Positions 1 through 6,610 of a stretch of DNA of 6,673 nt are shown piece by piece. The number at the start of each line of letters is the position of its first letter. Within the stretch, counting starts at the first letter, position 1. The stretch is from an uncultured Actinomyces sp. (GTDB lineage Bacteria; Actinomycetota; Actinomycetes; Actinomycetales; Actinomycetaceae): assembly GCA_938030835.1 (NCBI GenBank), contig CALHID010000127.1:1-6673 (forward strand), given 5' to 3'. The notes beneath the pieces were generated by a model, which saw only the letters and a program-made list of their open reading frames with translations, searched no databases and was not told the DNA's origin. The position numbers and the translations under genes are program-made.

Positions 1-406
1 CGACGCTCTTGCCGGGCTCGAGGTCCTTGTAGACCTCGAAGAAGTGCTGGATTTCAAGACGGTGGAATTCAGAGACGTCTTCGATCTCGGTACGCCATGC
101 TGCACGCTGGTCGGATGCGGGAACGCACAGGACCTTATCGTCACCGCCCTTTTCGTCGCGCATGCGGAACATGCCCAGTGCGCGGCAGCGGATCACGCAG
201 CCCGGGAAGGTCGGTTCTTCAAGCAGAACCAGTGCGTCCAAGGGGTCGCCGTCTTCACCCAAGGTATCGTCGATGAAGCCGTAGTCATCGGGATAGCGAG
301 TCGAGGTGAAGAGCATACGATCCAAACGGATGCGTCCCGTTTCGTGGTCGATCTCGTACTTGTTTCGGTTTCCCTTAGGAATCTCGATGGTCACGTCGAA
401 TTCCAT
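1..406 (-). CDS. ppa: Inorganic pyrophosphatase, 5' part (family I, soluble)
   Basis: Cytoplasmic Mg-dependent hydrolysis of pyrophosphate to two phosphates, pulling forward reactions that release PPi. Reading the minus strand from ATG at 406-404 gives 135 residues starting [18 protein letters not shown]. The family I signature DGDPLDA is at residues 52-58 (metal ligands D52, D54, D57). K16, E18, R30, Y38 and Y42 are in the expected substrate and metal positions, followed by D84, D89 and K91 in DEKGGDDK. It closely resembles the mycobacterial enzyme, including His21; residue 86 is Lys. The ribosome site AGGAGAGG (complement of 412-419) lies five bases before the ATG, which fixes the start. 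The frame is open to base 1, so about 25-35 C-terminal residues lie outside the window if the length is the usual 160-170. It is divergent from dacB, as in M. tuberculosis (Rv3628/Rv3627c). Identification is near certain. Confidence 0.97.
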   Translation of the reverse strand, partial: MEFDVTIEIPKGNRNKYEIDHETGRIRLDRMLFTSTRYPDDYGFIDDTLGEDGDPLDALVLLEEPTFPGCVIRCRALGMFRMRDEKGGDDKVLCVPASDQRAAWRTEIEDVSEFHRLEIQHFFEVYKDLEPGKSV

Positions 407-523
407 TAGAGCCTCTCCTGACTGGTTGAGTCGTTGATCCACCACGTGGATGTCGATTACGTATTACTACCCCTCGAAGCATTAGGGTTGTTCCTAGACC
501 ATTGATGGAAGGACAATCCCCAC
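407..523. promoter_or_regulatory. Divergent ppa/dacB intergenic promoter region
   Basis: This 117-base region separates the divergent starts of ppa and dacB and must carry at least the ppa promoter. It is richer in A+T than the genes (for example 454-470). On the plus strand a weak candidate for dacB is TTGATC (434-439) with TACGTA (458-463) at an 18-base spacing. On the minus strand the complement of 457-470 contains TAGTAATAC-like -10 material for ppa, without a convincing -35 box. The dacB ribosome site GGAAGGA (507-513) sits ten bases before its ATG. That promoters are here is inferred from the gene layout; the exact boxes are uncertain. Confidence 0.45.
437..451. repeat. Short inverted repeat, possible operator
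   Basis: ATCCAC-CAC-GTGGAT is a perfect 6-base inverted repeat with a 3-base centre, and it contains the 8-base palindrome CCACGTGG (442-449). It lies between the divergent ppa and dacB starts and overlaps the spacer of the weak candidate dacB promoter, where a dimeric regulator could act on both genes. The hairpin is short and no U-run follows, so it is not a convincing terminator. Function is inference only, and a repeat this small can occur by chance. Confidence 0.35.
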
Positions 524-1888
524 ATGCGACGCGGGACTGCTGCTGCGATTGTAGGCGCTACTAGCGCCGCGGTGCTGATCGCAGCCTATTTTGTGGCAGA
601 TGTGCATGATATCGCACCTGGCATCTTCACACTTTCTCAAGCAGCTGCACCATCTGCAGCCCCCACAGCTTCTGCTGTGCCCGCTCCTACATTGAATGTT
701 TCACAGTCGCAGAGGGATAGTCAAGCTCCCACCGCCCAACAGCTCCAAGAAGCGTGGGCTCCCGCGGCCTCGGCAGCCGAAGAAGGCGGTTGGAACGCGT
801 GGGCGCTCGTCGTTGACGCAAACAATGGTCAGACGCTCTTCCAAAGTAATGCGGAAAGTGCCCACACCCCGGCTTCGACCACCAAGATCCTCACGGCCTA
901 TACCGCTCTCAGTCACCTGGACCCCAATGCGCACCTGACGACCTCGGTTGCGCAAAGTGATGATGACATCTACCTCGAAGGAGAAGGCGACCTTCTCTTG
1001 GGTGAGGGAACCAATTCCCTTGAGGTCAGTGGGCGCGCAGGCCTTGAAACCCTTGCAAAAGACACTGCAAATGCCTTGACCTCTAAGGGAATTTCTCACG
1101 TCGAGCTTCACGCAGCTCCCGCGCTCTTTGCCGACACCAAGCGCCCGGCCTCGTGGAGCGAGCAGCAGGTTGCCAGCTATGAGGGCCAGCTTGCTCCCTA
1201 TGCGATCGATGCGGGTCGCACCTACCCGAAGTCCAATGAGTTCTACACCGACTCGATTTCCAATGTCGCAGAGGTTTTCGCGCAAAAGCTCAGTGAACAG
1301 GGGATCTCCGTTGATTTTGGCGTCCGAGGCGCAGCCCCGCAGGGCGCGAACCGCATCGCAAGCCTCGATGAGCAGATTCGCTGGATGCTCTACCACTCAG
1401 ATAACACGCTCGCAGACCAGTACTGTCACTTTGCAGCGCGCCAGGCCGGGGCCGAAGTGACATTCGATGGCGCGGTCAAGAATCTTGAAAAGACCTTGGT
1501 TGACCGCGGAATTCCCACGGATCAGCTCTCGCTGGAGGACTGCTCGGGCCTGTCCTCGAATGACCGGATTGCGCCAAAGACCTTGGCGGCAATTCTTTCC
1601 CAGGGTTTCGAGGCCTCGCAGCCCGTTGCGCCACGAGTGGTCCGAAACCTGCCCTGGGCGGGCGTGGAGGGAACCCTCGCACACCGCTTGAATGACGAGG
1701 TCGTGGCTGGCAATGCGCAAGCGAAGACCGGCTCTCTTTCGGAGGTCTCTTCGCTTGCCGGCGTGGTATCGACGTCGAAGGGACACCAGGTGATTTTCAT
1801 TGTCGGTTTCGACAAAGTCCCCGATGACGGCGCGTATTCAACTCGCGGCTATCTGGATAATTTCATCACTGCCATTGCAAAGATGTGA
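524..1888 (+). CDS. dacB: D-alanyl-D-alanine carboxypeptidase/endopeptidase (PBP4, peptidase family S13)
   Basis: Penicillin-binding protein that trims the terminal D-Ala from peptidoglycan stem peptides or cuts cross-links outside the membrane. It has 454 residues, normal for the family (about 450-480). Basic MRR and a hydrophobic stretch at about 6-25 form a signal or membrane anchor, then an Ala/Pro/Ser-rich linker (about 36-70). The serine acyl-enzyme motifs are all present and in order: SxxK as S118-T-T-K121, SxN as S292-D-N294, and KTG at 401-403. The S13 segment normally DGSGLS reads DCSGLS at 339-344. The long stretch between SxxK and SxN fits the inserted domains of class C PBPs. The ATG at 524 has GGAAGGA ten bases upstream and gives a proper signal. 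No lipobox Cys is seen. It corresponds in position and type to Rv3627c. Whether it acts as a carboxypeptidase or an endopeptidase cannot be told from sequence. Confidence 0.93.
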   Translation: MRRGTAAAIVGATSAAVLIAAYFVADVHDIAPGIFTLSQAAAPSAAPTASAVPAPTLNVSQSQRDSQAPTAQQLQEAWAPAASAAEEGGWNAWALVVDANNGQTLFQSNAESAHTPASTTKILTAYTALSHLDPNAHLTTSVAQSDDDIYLEGEGDLLLGEGTNSLEVSGRAGLETLAKDTANALTSKGISHVELHAAPALFADTKRPASWSEQQVASYEGQLAPYAIDAGRTYPKSNEFYTDSISNVAEVFAQKLSEQGISVDFGVRGAAPQGANRIASLDEQIRWMLYHSDNTLADQYCHFAARQAGAEVTFDGAVKNLEKTLVDRGIPTDQLSLEDCSGLSSNDRIAPKTLAAILSQGFEASQPVAPRVVRNLPWAGVEGTLAHRLNDEVVAGNAQAKTGSLSEVSSLAGVVSTSKGHQVIFIVGFDKVPDDGAYSTRGYLDNFITAIAKM

Positions 1889-1971
1889 GTGCTGCCAAGT
1901 ATTCGCTGAGCAGTGCCGGTTCAGCCATGAGTTCAGACGAAAAGGCTGCATACAAGCGCAGAGCAATTCGA

Positions 1972-1977
1972 TAGCAT
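1972..1977 (+). promoter_or_regulatory. Candidate -10 box giving a near-leaderless transcript
   Basis: TAGCAT matches four of six bases of TATAAT, including the key T, A and last T. It ends seven bases before the ATG at 1984, so transcription would begin at or next to the start codon. That start lacks a clear Shine-Dalgarno sequence (only AGAGA just upstream), which fits leaderless translation, common in Actinobacteria. No good -35 box is visible around 1949-1954. The rest of 1889-1971 shows no gene, no strong hairpin and no terminator. Readthrough from dacB is an alternative. Confidence 0.3.
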
Positions 1978-1983
1978 AGAGAC

Positions 1984-2811
1984 ATGCCGTTGTATCCCTC
2001 ACTCACACAGATCGCGCGTCTAAGTGCGATGGGCATGTTTTCTGGACCTCAGGCTTCAGTCTCATCGGCGCAGGCCATTGTCTCGCGTCTTCGTCGCGGG
2101 CAAGAATGGGCCTCTGGGCGTCTGCTTTCGCTGATCACTCGCTTCGCTGAGTTTTCCTCTTCCGATGTGCAAGGCAGTGTGCACGTGGATCTGCCGATCA
2201 TTGAACGTCGCAGCGCAATGATTCAGTGGGCGGATTTCGCCGATGAATGGGGTGTGCGCGCACGTAGCCTTCCCAGCGCAGCCACCCTGTGCACGGCTTT
2301 AGGAGTGCTGGCAAAACATTCCCTGAGTGTGAGCGGGCCCAGCGGCGCCGCTGCCTATCTTGTCGCCCCGAATGTTTTAGAAGCGGGTGTGCGCGCCAAG
2401 TTTGACCTGGGAGATTGGGCAAAGTGGGTGTCTTTGCGTGCGGGGGTTGACACGTGGCTGTCCATGCGAACGCCTTTTTATCGGGAGTACTGCCGCGAAC
2501 TTGTCACCGCTGCGCCGATTGATGCAATCGATGCTGAAGAGCTTGCGCGTCAGCTGCTTCTTCGTGAGTGTCTCATCGATGTTTTTATGGATTCATTGAC
2601 TCCGAAAGATCTGTCTTCGGTCAATTGGATTACTGCGCATCGGCCGGCAGATTTTATGGTCGATGGGGCTCTGATCAGTCTGCTTGGGGGAGTGGCTCCC
2701 GAAGGAATTACTCAGCTTCGCCGTGAGATGGCCAATGAAGTCCATCAGATCTTGACCGGCCCCGGTCTTGAATCGATTCTCAACAACCGGATGTGGCCGA
2801 GCTTCCAGTGA
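1984..2811 (+). CDS. DUF2342 (zinc-dependent metalloprotease-like) family protein, apparently lacking the zinc motif
   Basis: A 275-residue soluble protein without signal peptide or membrane segment. It belongs by pattern to the actinobacterial DUF2342 family, annotated as putative zinc metalloprotease or coenzyme F420 biosynthesis-associated protein, whose real function is unclear. Recognisable parts are the N-terminal FSGPQASVSSAQAIV (19-33), LVAPNVLEAGV (126-136), and the segment 140-175, where members normally read W-V-x-L-H-E-x-x-H. Here residues 148-156 are WVSLRAGVD, so both His ligands and the Glu are replaced by Arg, Asp and Ala. A later conserved EGH-type motif also seems absent near 218-229. 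It is shorter than typical members (often 340-480). The ATG at 1984 follows an in-frame stop at 1972-1974, so it is the earliest start; the ribosome site is weak. Its place between dacB and tilS matches Rv3626c, which supports the assignment. The frame is intact, so it may be a non-catalytic descendant rather than debris. Family assignment about 80 percent sure. Confidence 0.78.
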   Translation: MPLYPSLTQIARLSAMGMFSGPQASVSSAQAIVSRLRRGQEWASGRLLSLITRFAEFSSSDVQGSVHVDLPIIERRSAMIQWADFADEWGVRARSLPSAATLCTALGVLAKHSLSVSGPSGAAAYLVAPNVLEAGVRAKFDLGDWAKWVSLRAGVDTWLSMRTPFYREYCRELVTAAPIDAIDAEELARQLLLRECLIDVFMDSLTPKDLSSVNWITAHRPADFMVDGALISLLGGVAPEGITQLRREMANEVHQILTGPGLESILNNRMWPSFQ

Positions 2812-3908
2812 TCACAATTCCCGCTAATCCCAAGGGAGATCTACGTAAGCTCTCGCTGGAAGTACGTCCGCACGTTCAGTGGGCCATGCAGCACTGTGAT
2901 GCCTTGCTTATCGCTGTATCCGGAGGGGCGGATTCAACTGCGCTCGCGGCGGTCATTATTGATCACTGCCTGCGCGCGGGCTGTACTCCCCACACTTTGA
3001 CTGTTGATCACGGAATCCGAGCTGGATCGGATATCGAGGCGCGTGAGGTGTGTGAGCGCATGGCTTCGCTCGGTGCTCGCGCCCAGTGGGTGAGCGTCAC
3101 GCTTGCGGCGGAAGGGGGGCCCGAGGCCTCGGCTCGCGATGCGCGTCGGCGCGCTCTTGCGGACCATGCCAGATCTTTGGGAGGACGCGTTGCGGTCTTC
3201 CTTGGGCACACGATGGATGATCAGGCCGAAACCGTGCTTTTGCGTTTGGCGCGTGGCTCGGGAGTTGGGTCATTGAAGGCGATGAGCTTGCGTGATGATG
3301 CGGGAGAGATCGTCTGGATTCGACCAATTATAAAATGTCGACGTATTGAGACTATTGGTGTATGTCGCCAGCTTGGTCTTCCCTGGGTCGATGATCCTTC
3401 GAACGCGATGGATGGCCCTTGGAGGGCCGCTGATGGAAGTGCGCTACGTCGAAGCGCGATCCGAGAATGTGCACTTCCCAGTTTGCGCAACAGCTTGGGG
3501 ATCGACCCCGTTCCCGCCCTTGCACGCACCGCGGAGCTTTCCGCAGCCGATGACGAGGCCTTGGATCAGTGGGCGAACCAGGTGTGGACATGCGCGTGGG
3601 AAGCAACGGCGCCAAGGGAGGATACGGCCTCGGGAATGGGAATCCTCAAAATCGAGTACCTGCAGCAGATTCCCCAGGCGGTGCAGATGCGCGTCCTTCA
3701 CCGCTACCTGAGCGCACTTGACGCACCAAGCTACGTGCATCTTCAAGAGGCGCGCGCACTAATCAACCACTGGACGGGACAAGGGCCCATCTCGGTTCCA
3801 GGGGGAACACTCTTACGCAAGGGGAAAGGAAAGCAGGCGTATCTCATTGCCATGACACCTGCCGACTCTTCCTTGTTGCGCCAAGAGCGAGAAACTCCGC
3901 CATGCTGA
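2793..3908 (+). CDS. tilS: tRNA(Ile)-lysidine synthetase
   Basis: Cytoplasmic N-type ATP-pyrophosphatase that joins lysine to C34 of the CAU anticodon of tRNA-Ile2, making lysidine so that the tRNA reads AUA and is charged with Ile rather than Met; it releases AMP and PPi. The P-loop SGGADS is at residues 43-48 of 371. VDHGIRAGSDIEA (71-83), LGHTMDDQAETVLLRLARG (137-155) and WVDDPSNAM (198-206) are typical TilS blocks. The C-terminal part is short, as in actinobacterial enzymes that lack the full E. coli C-terminal domains. About eight extra residues follow DPSN (201-204), before an altered R-rich segment (219-224). Two GTG starts are possible: 2793 (taken here, 19-base overlap with DUF2342) or 2808, which makes a GTGA overlap with the upstream stop and would shorten the protein by five residues. 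Neither has a strong ribosome site, suggesting translational coupling. Confidence 0.95.
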   Translation: MAELPVITIPANPKGDLRKLSLEVRPHVQWAMQHCDALLIAVSGGADSTALAAVIIDHCLRAGCTPHTLTVDHGIRAGSDIEAREVCERMASLGARAQWVSVTLAAEGGPEASARDARRRALADHARSLGGRVAVFLGHTMDDQAETVLLRLARGSGVGSLKAMSLRDDAGEIVWIRPIIKCRRIETIGVCRQLGLPWVDDPSNAMDGPWRAADGSALRRSAIRECALPSLRNSLGIDPVPALARTAELSAADDEALDQWANQVWTCAWEATAPREDTASGMGILKIEYLQQIPQAVQMRVLHRYLSALDAPSYVHLQEARALINHWTGQGPISVPGGTLLRKGKGKQAYLIAMTPADSSLLRQERETPPC

Positions 3909-3936
3909 GCGCCTCTTCGCGCACATGTGGCACTCT

Positions 3937-3942
3937 TATAAA
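3937..3942 (+). promoter_or_regulatory. Candidate internal promoter (-10 box) for hpt-ftsH-folE
   Basis: TATAAA is a five-of-six match to the -10 consensus in the 66-base gap between tilS and hpt, in otherwise GC-rich DNA. Transcription would start near 3949, leaving about 26 bases of leader with the strong hpt ribosome site AGGAAAGGA (3957-3965). The -35 region is poor (TCTTCG at 3914-3919, 17-base spacing, inside the end of the gap start), so it may need an activator or rely on the -10 alone. No terminator hairpin separates tilS from hpt, so readthrough is also likely. Confidence 0.4.
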
Positions 3943-3974
3943 GTCGGGACCCGCACAGGAAAGGACATGGGACT

Positions 3975-4529
3975 GTGGACGCACAGGACATGGGAAACGC
4001 ACTCGAACGCATTCTGGTTACGGAAGACGAGCTGGCACGCCGGATGGCTGAGCTTGCCGCTGAAATTGATGCCGATTACCAGGGCAAAGAAATTCTTCTT
4101 GTGGGTGTCCTCAAGGGCGCGGTCATGGTCGTTGCCGACCTTTCACGCCACCTCCACACTCCTCTCTCGATGGACTGGATGGCCGTTTCCTCCTACGGTG
4201 CGGGCACTAAGTCGACCGGCGTTGTCCGTATCCTCAAAGACCTTGATGCAGACGTCACCGGGCGTGATGTCCTGATTGTCGAAGACATCATCGACTCTGG
4301 ACTGACTCTGTCGTGGCTTCGCGAAAACCTTCTGGCTCGAGGCGCAGCCTCTGTGGAAATTGCTGCTGCCCTGCGCAAGCCCGAAGCCCTCAAGGTCCCG
4401 GTCGAGGTCAAGTACGTTGGTTTCGATATCCCAAATGAATTCGTTGTGGGCTACGGACTGGACTACGCAGAGCACTACCGTCAACTTCCCTTCGTTGGGA
4501 CCCTGGCACCGCACGTATACGGCGGCTGA
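3975..4529 (+). CDS. hpt: Hypoxanthine(-guanine) phosphoribosyltransferase
   Basis: Cytoplasmic purine salvage enzyme: hypoxanthine or guanine plus PRPP gives IMP or GMP plus PPi. The 184-residue length is normal for bacterial HPRT. Motifs in order: the loop LLVGVLKGA (41-49) binding pyrophosphate, the flexible catalytic loop VSSYGAGTKSTG (71-82), the PRPP motif VLIVEDIIDSGLT (99-111) with E103-D104 and the base-activating D107, the Lys of LRKPEAL (133-139) that contacts the purine, and FVVGYGLDYAEHYRQLPFVG (156-175). The GTG start at 3975 is chosen because AGGAAAGGA (3957-3965) is nine bases upstream; an in-frame ATG at 3990 has no usable spacing, and ATG 3967 is out of frame. It lies eleven bases before ftsH, so the two are almost surely co-transcribed. 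Exact base preference (hypoxanthine or guanine) cannot be read from sequence. Confidence 0.96.
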   Translation: MDAQDMGNALERILVTEDELARRMAELAAEIDADYQGKEILLVGVLKGAVMVVADLSRHLHTPLSMDWMAVSSYGAGTKSTGVVRILKDLDADVTGRDVLIVEDIIDSGLTLSWLRENLLARGAASVEIAAALRKPEALKVPVEVKYVGFDIPNEFVVGYGLDYAEHYRQLPFVGTLAPHVYGG

Positions 4530-4540
4530 AAGGTAAATCC

Positions 4541-6610
4541 ATGGCAGATAACACTCAGAACAAGAAGAAGAGGAATACCTGGGGGCTTGTTGCAATCCCA
4601 TTGCTTCCCCTTGTGATCGCCCTGTTCTTCCTGTGGACGTGGTTCCAGCCGCAATCGGTGGATACTTCCGAAGGCCTTCAGATCCTGAAGGAAGCCCAGA
4701 TTGAACGCGTCATCGTCAATGATGGAACTCAGCAGGTCAACTTGATGTTGAAGGACCCGTGGACCCACAAGTCCACCGGTGTCAATGACCGCGAACGTAG
4801 CTTGGGGCGAAACATCAGCTTCACCTATGCGCGCACGCAATCGCAGTCAATTGTTGAGTCGGTTGAGAAAGCCAATCCCGGCAAGGGCTGGGATGCGTAC
4901 TACCCGCAGTCCTCGTTCCTGAGTTCAACTCTTGCCGCAATCCTTCCCTTGGCGCTGGTCATGGGGCTTTTCTGGTTCTTTATGAGCCGTATGGGTGGAT
5001 CCCAGATGATGGGTCCCTTTGGCCAGAGCCGCACCAAGGACTTTAACCAGGAGCGCCCGAACGTCACCTTTGCTGACGTGGCCGGTGAAGACGAGGCCGT
5101 TGAGGAACTTGAGGAAGTTCGCGAGTTCCTGATTGCCCCCGAGAAGTTCCGCAAGGTCGGTGCGCGCATTCCTCGAGGTGTGCTCCTCTACGGTCCTCCT
5201 GGAACAGGTAAGACCCTGCTGGCGAAGGCTGTCGCGGGTGAAGCTGAGGCTCCCTTCTTTTCCATTGCAGGTTCGGAATTCCTTGAGATGTATGTCGGTG
5301 TTGGCGCTTCGCGTGTGCGTGATCTTGTATCCCGCGCAAAGAAGGTTGCTCCCGCGATTATCTTCGTCGATGAGATCGATTCGATCGGCCGTCATCGCGG
5401 TTCTGGTTATGGTGGCGGTTCCGATGAACGCGACCAGACCCTCAACCAGTTGCTGGTTGAGATGGACGGCTTTGACGATTCTTCGAACCTGATCTTCATC
5501 GCGGCGACAAACCGTCCCGATATTCTTGATCCCGCCCTGCTGCGTCCGGGCCGTTTTGACCGACAGATTGCGGTTGAAGCTCCCGATCTGAAGGGGCGCG
5601 AGGCAATCTTGCGCGTGCACTCTCAGGGCAAGCCCCTGACCGATGATGTCGATCTGCATATGATCGCAAAGCGCACCCCCGGCTTCACCGGTGCGGATCT
5701 GGCAAATGTCTTGAACGAGGCCGCATTGCTGACGGCTCGTTCAAATGCTGACTTGATCGACAACCGCGCGATTGACGAGGCCATTGACCGTGTGATCGCC
5801 GGCCCGCAGAAGCGCACTCGTGTCATGAATGACCACGACAAGCTGGTGACCGCGTATCACGAAGGTGGCCACGCCCTGTGTGCAGCGGCATTGCGCTACA
5901 CGGATCCGGTCACCAAGGTCACCATTCTTCCGCGTGGACGCGCGTTGGGTTACACCATGGTGCTGCCCACTGAAGACCGCTACTCCAAGACCAGGAATCA
6001 GATTCTTGACGATCTGGTCTACGCAATGGGTGGTCGCGTCGCCGAAGAAATCGTCTTCCGTGATCCTTCAACCGGTGCGTCGAACGATATCCAGAAGGCC
6101 AGCTCTCAGGCTCGTGCGCTTGTTACTGAATACGGCATGTCTGATCGCGTGGGTAATGTCCGTTTGAGCGCGGATGATTCGGACCCGATGACCGGTTACG
6201 GTACTGGTCGAGGCGCTGAGCGTGCCTATTCTGATGAGCTTGCTTCTGTCGTTGACCAGGAAGTGCGTGCGCTCTTGGATAACGCGACCCGTGAGGCTTG
6301 GGAGATTTTGACCAAGAACCGTGCGGTTCTGGATCGCTTGGCACAGCGTCTTTTGGAAGAGGAAACTCTGGACGAAGCGCAGCTTGCCGAAATCTTCAAG
6401 GACGTCATCAAGCAAGATGAGCGTCCCGTGTGGAATTACGGTGCGGAAGGCGCGGTTCAGGGTGCGGTTATGGGAAATCCCATCGCCATGCCCCTGAGCG
6501 ATCGCGCGCAGTCCGAATCTGCTGATGATCCATCGGCTGACCCGGCTGCTCCCGCAGAAGTTCTGGATGACCCCAATGGTGGCATCGCGCCCGAGGAGAA
6601 TAACCAGTGA
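4541..6610 (+). CDS. ftsH: ATP-dependent zinc metalloprotease FtsH
   Basis: Hexameric membrane AAA+ protease that extracts and degrades misassembled membrane proteins and some regulators. The 689-residue protein is complete. A basic N-terminus is followed by TM1 (about 14-34), an extracytoplasmic domain (35-125) and TM2 (about 126-148). The AAA+ module has Walker A GPPGTGKT (218-225), pore loop MYVG (250-253, usually MFVG), Walker B IIFVDEID (273-280) and the second region of homology with arginine fingers R335 and R338. The M41 peptidase has H440-E-G-G-H444 (the actinobacterial form of HEAGH) and the third zinc ligand D516 in GASND. From about 650 the C-terminal tail is acidic and Ala/Pro/Asp-rich, probably disordered. 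The start ATG follows GAAAGG (4528-4533) at normal spacing and the hpt stop by eleven bases. All catalytic residues are present. Confidence 0.98.
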   Translation: MADNTQNKKKRNTWGLVAIPLLPLVIALFFLWTWFQPQSVDTSEGLQILKEAQIERVIVNDGTQQVNLMLKDPWTHKSTGVNDRERSLGRNISFTYARTQSQSIVESVEKANPGKGWDAYYPQSSFLSSTLAAILPLALVMGLFWFFMSRMGGSQMMGPFGQSRTKDFNQERPNVTFADVAGEDEAVEELEEVREFLIAPEKFRKVGARIPRGVLLYGPPGTGKTLLAKAVAGEAEAPFFSIAGSEFLEMYVGVGASRVRDLVSRAKKVAPAIIFVDEIDSIGRHRGSGYGGGSDERDQTLNQLLVEMDGFDDSSNLIFIAATNRPDILDPALLRPGRFDRQIAVEAPDLKGREAILRVHSQGKPLTDDVDLHMIAKRTPGFTGADLANVLNEAALLTARSNADLIDNRAIDEAIDRVIAGPQKRTRVMNDHDKLVTAYHEGGHALCAAALRYTDPVTKVTILPRGRALGYTMVLPTEDRYSKTRNQILDDLVYAMGGRVAEEIVFRDPSTGASNDIQKASSQARALVTEYGMSDRVGNVRLSADDSDPMTGYGTGRGAERAYSDELASVVDQEVRALLDNATREAWEILTKNRAVLDRLAQRLLEEETLDEAQLAEIFKDVIKQDERPVWNYGAEGAVQGAVMGNPIAMPLSDRAQSESADDPSADPAAPAEVLDDPNGGIAPEENNQ

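Noticed and set aside
44..409. Plus-strand frame of 121 codons opposite ppa
   Set aside because: The minus strand encodes a full pyrophosphatase signature here, so this is a shadow.
701..1396. Long open frame (231 codons) on the minus strand inside dacB
   Set aside because: It lies fully antisense to a clearly conserved gene, has no recognisable domain, and GC-rich codon use commonly leaves such frames open.
1889..1983. Possible terminator after dacB
   Set aside because: Only short imperfect complementary stretches are present, with no stable stem and no T-run.
3925..4275. Plus-strand frame of 116 codons overlapping the start of hpt
   Set aside because: It is in another frame from the certain HPRT protein, and the strong ribosome site is spaced for the GTG at 3975.
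4925..5659. Open frame of 244 codons on the minus strand inside ftsH
   Set aside because: It is antisense to the highly conserved AAA+ domain and its translation has no family-like pattern.
5858..5872. HEGGH instead of HEAGH in FtsH as a novelty
   Set aside because: This form is familiar from actinobacterial FtsH, and both His ligands and the Glu are kept.
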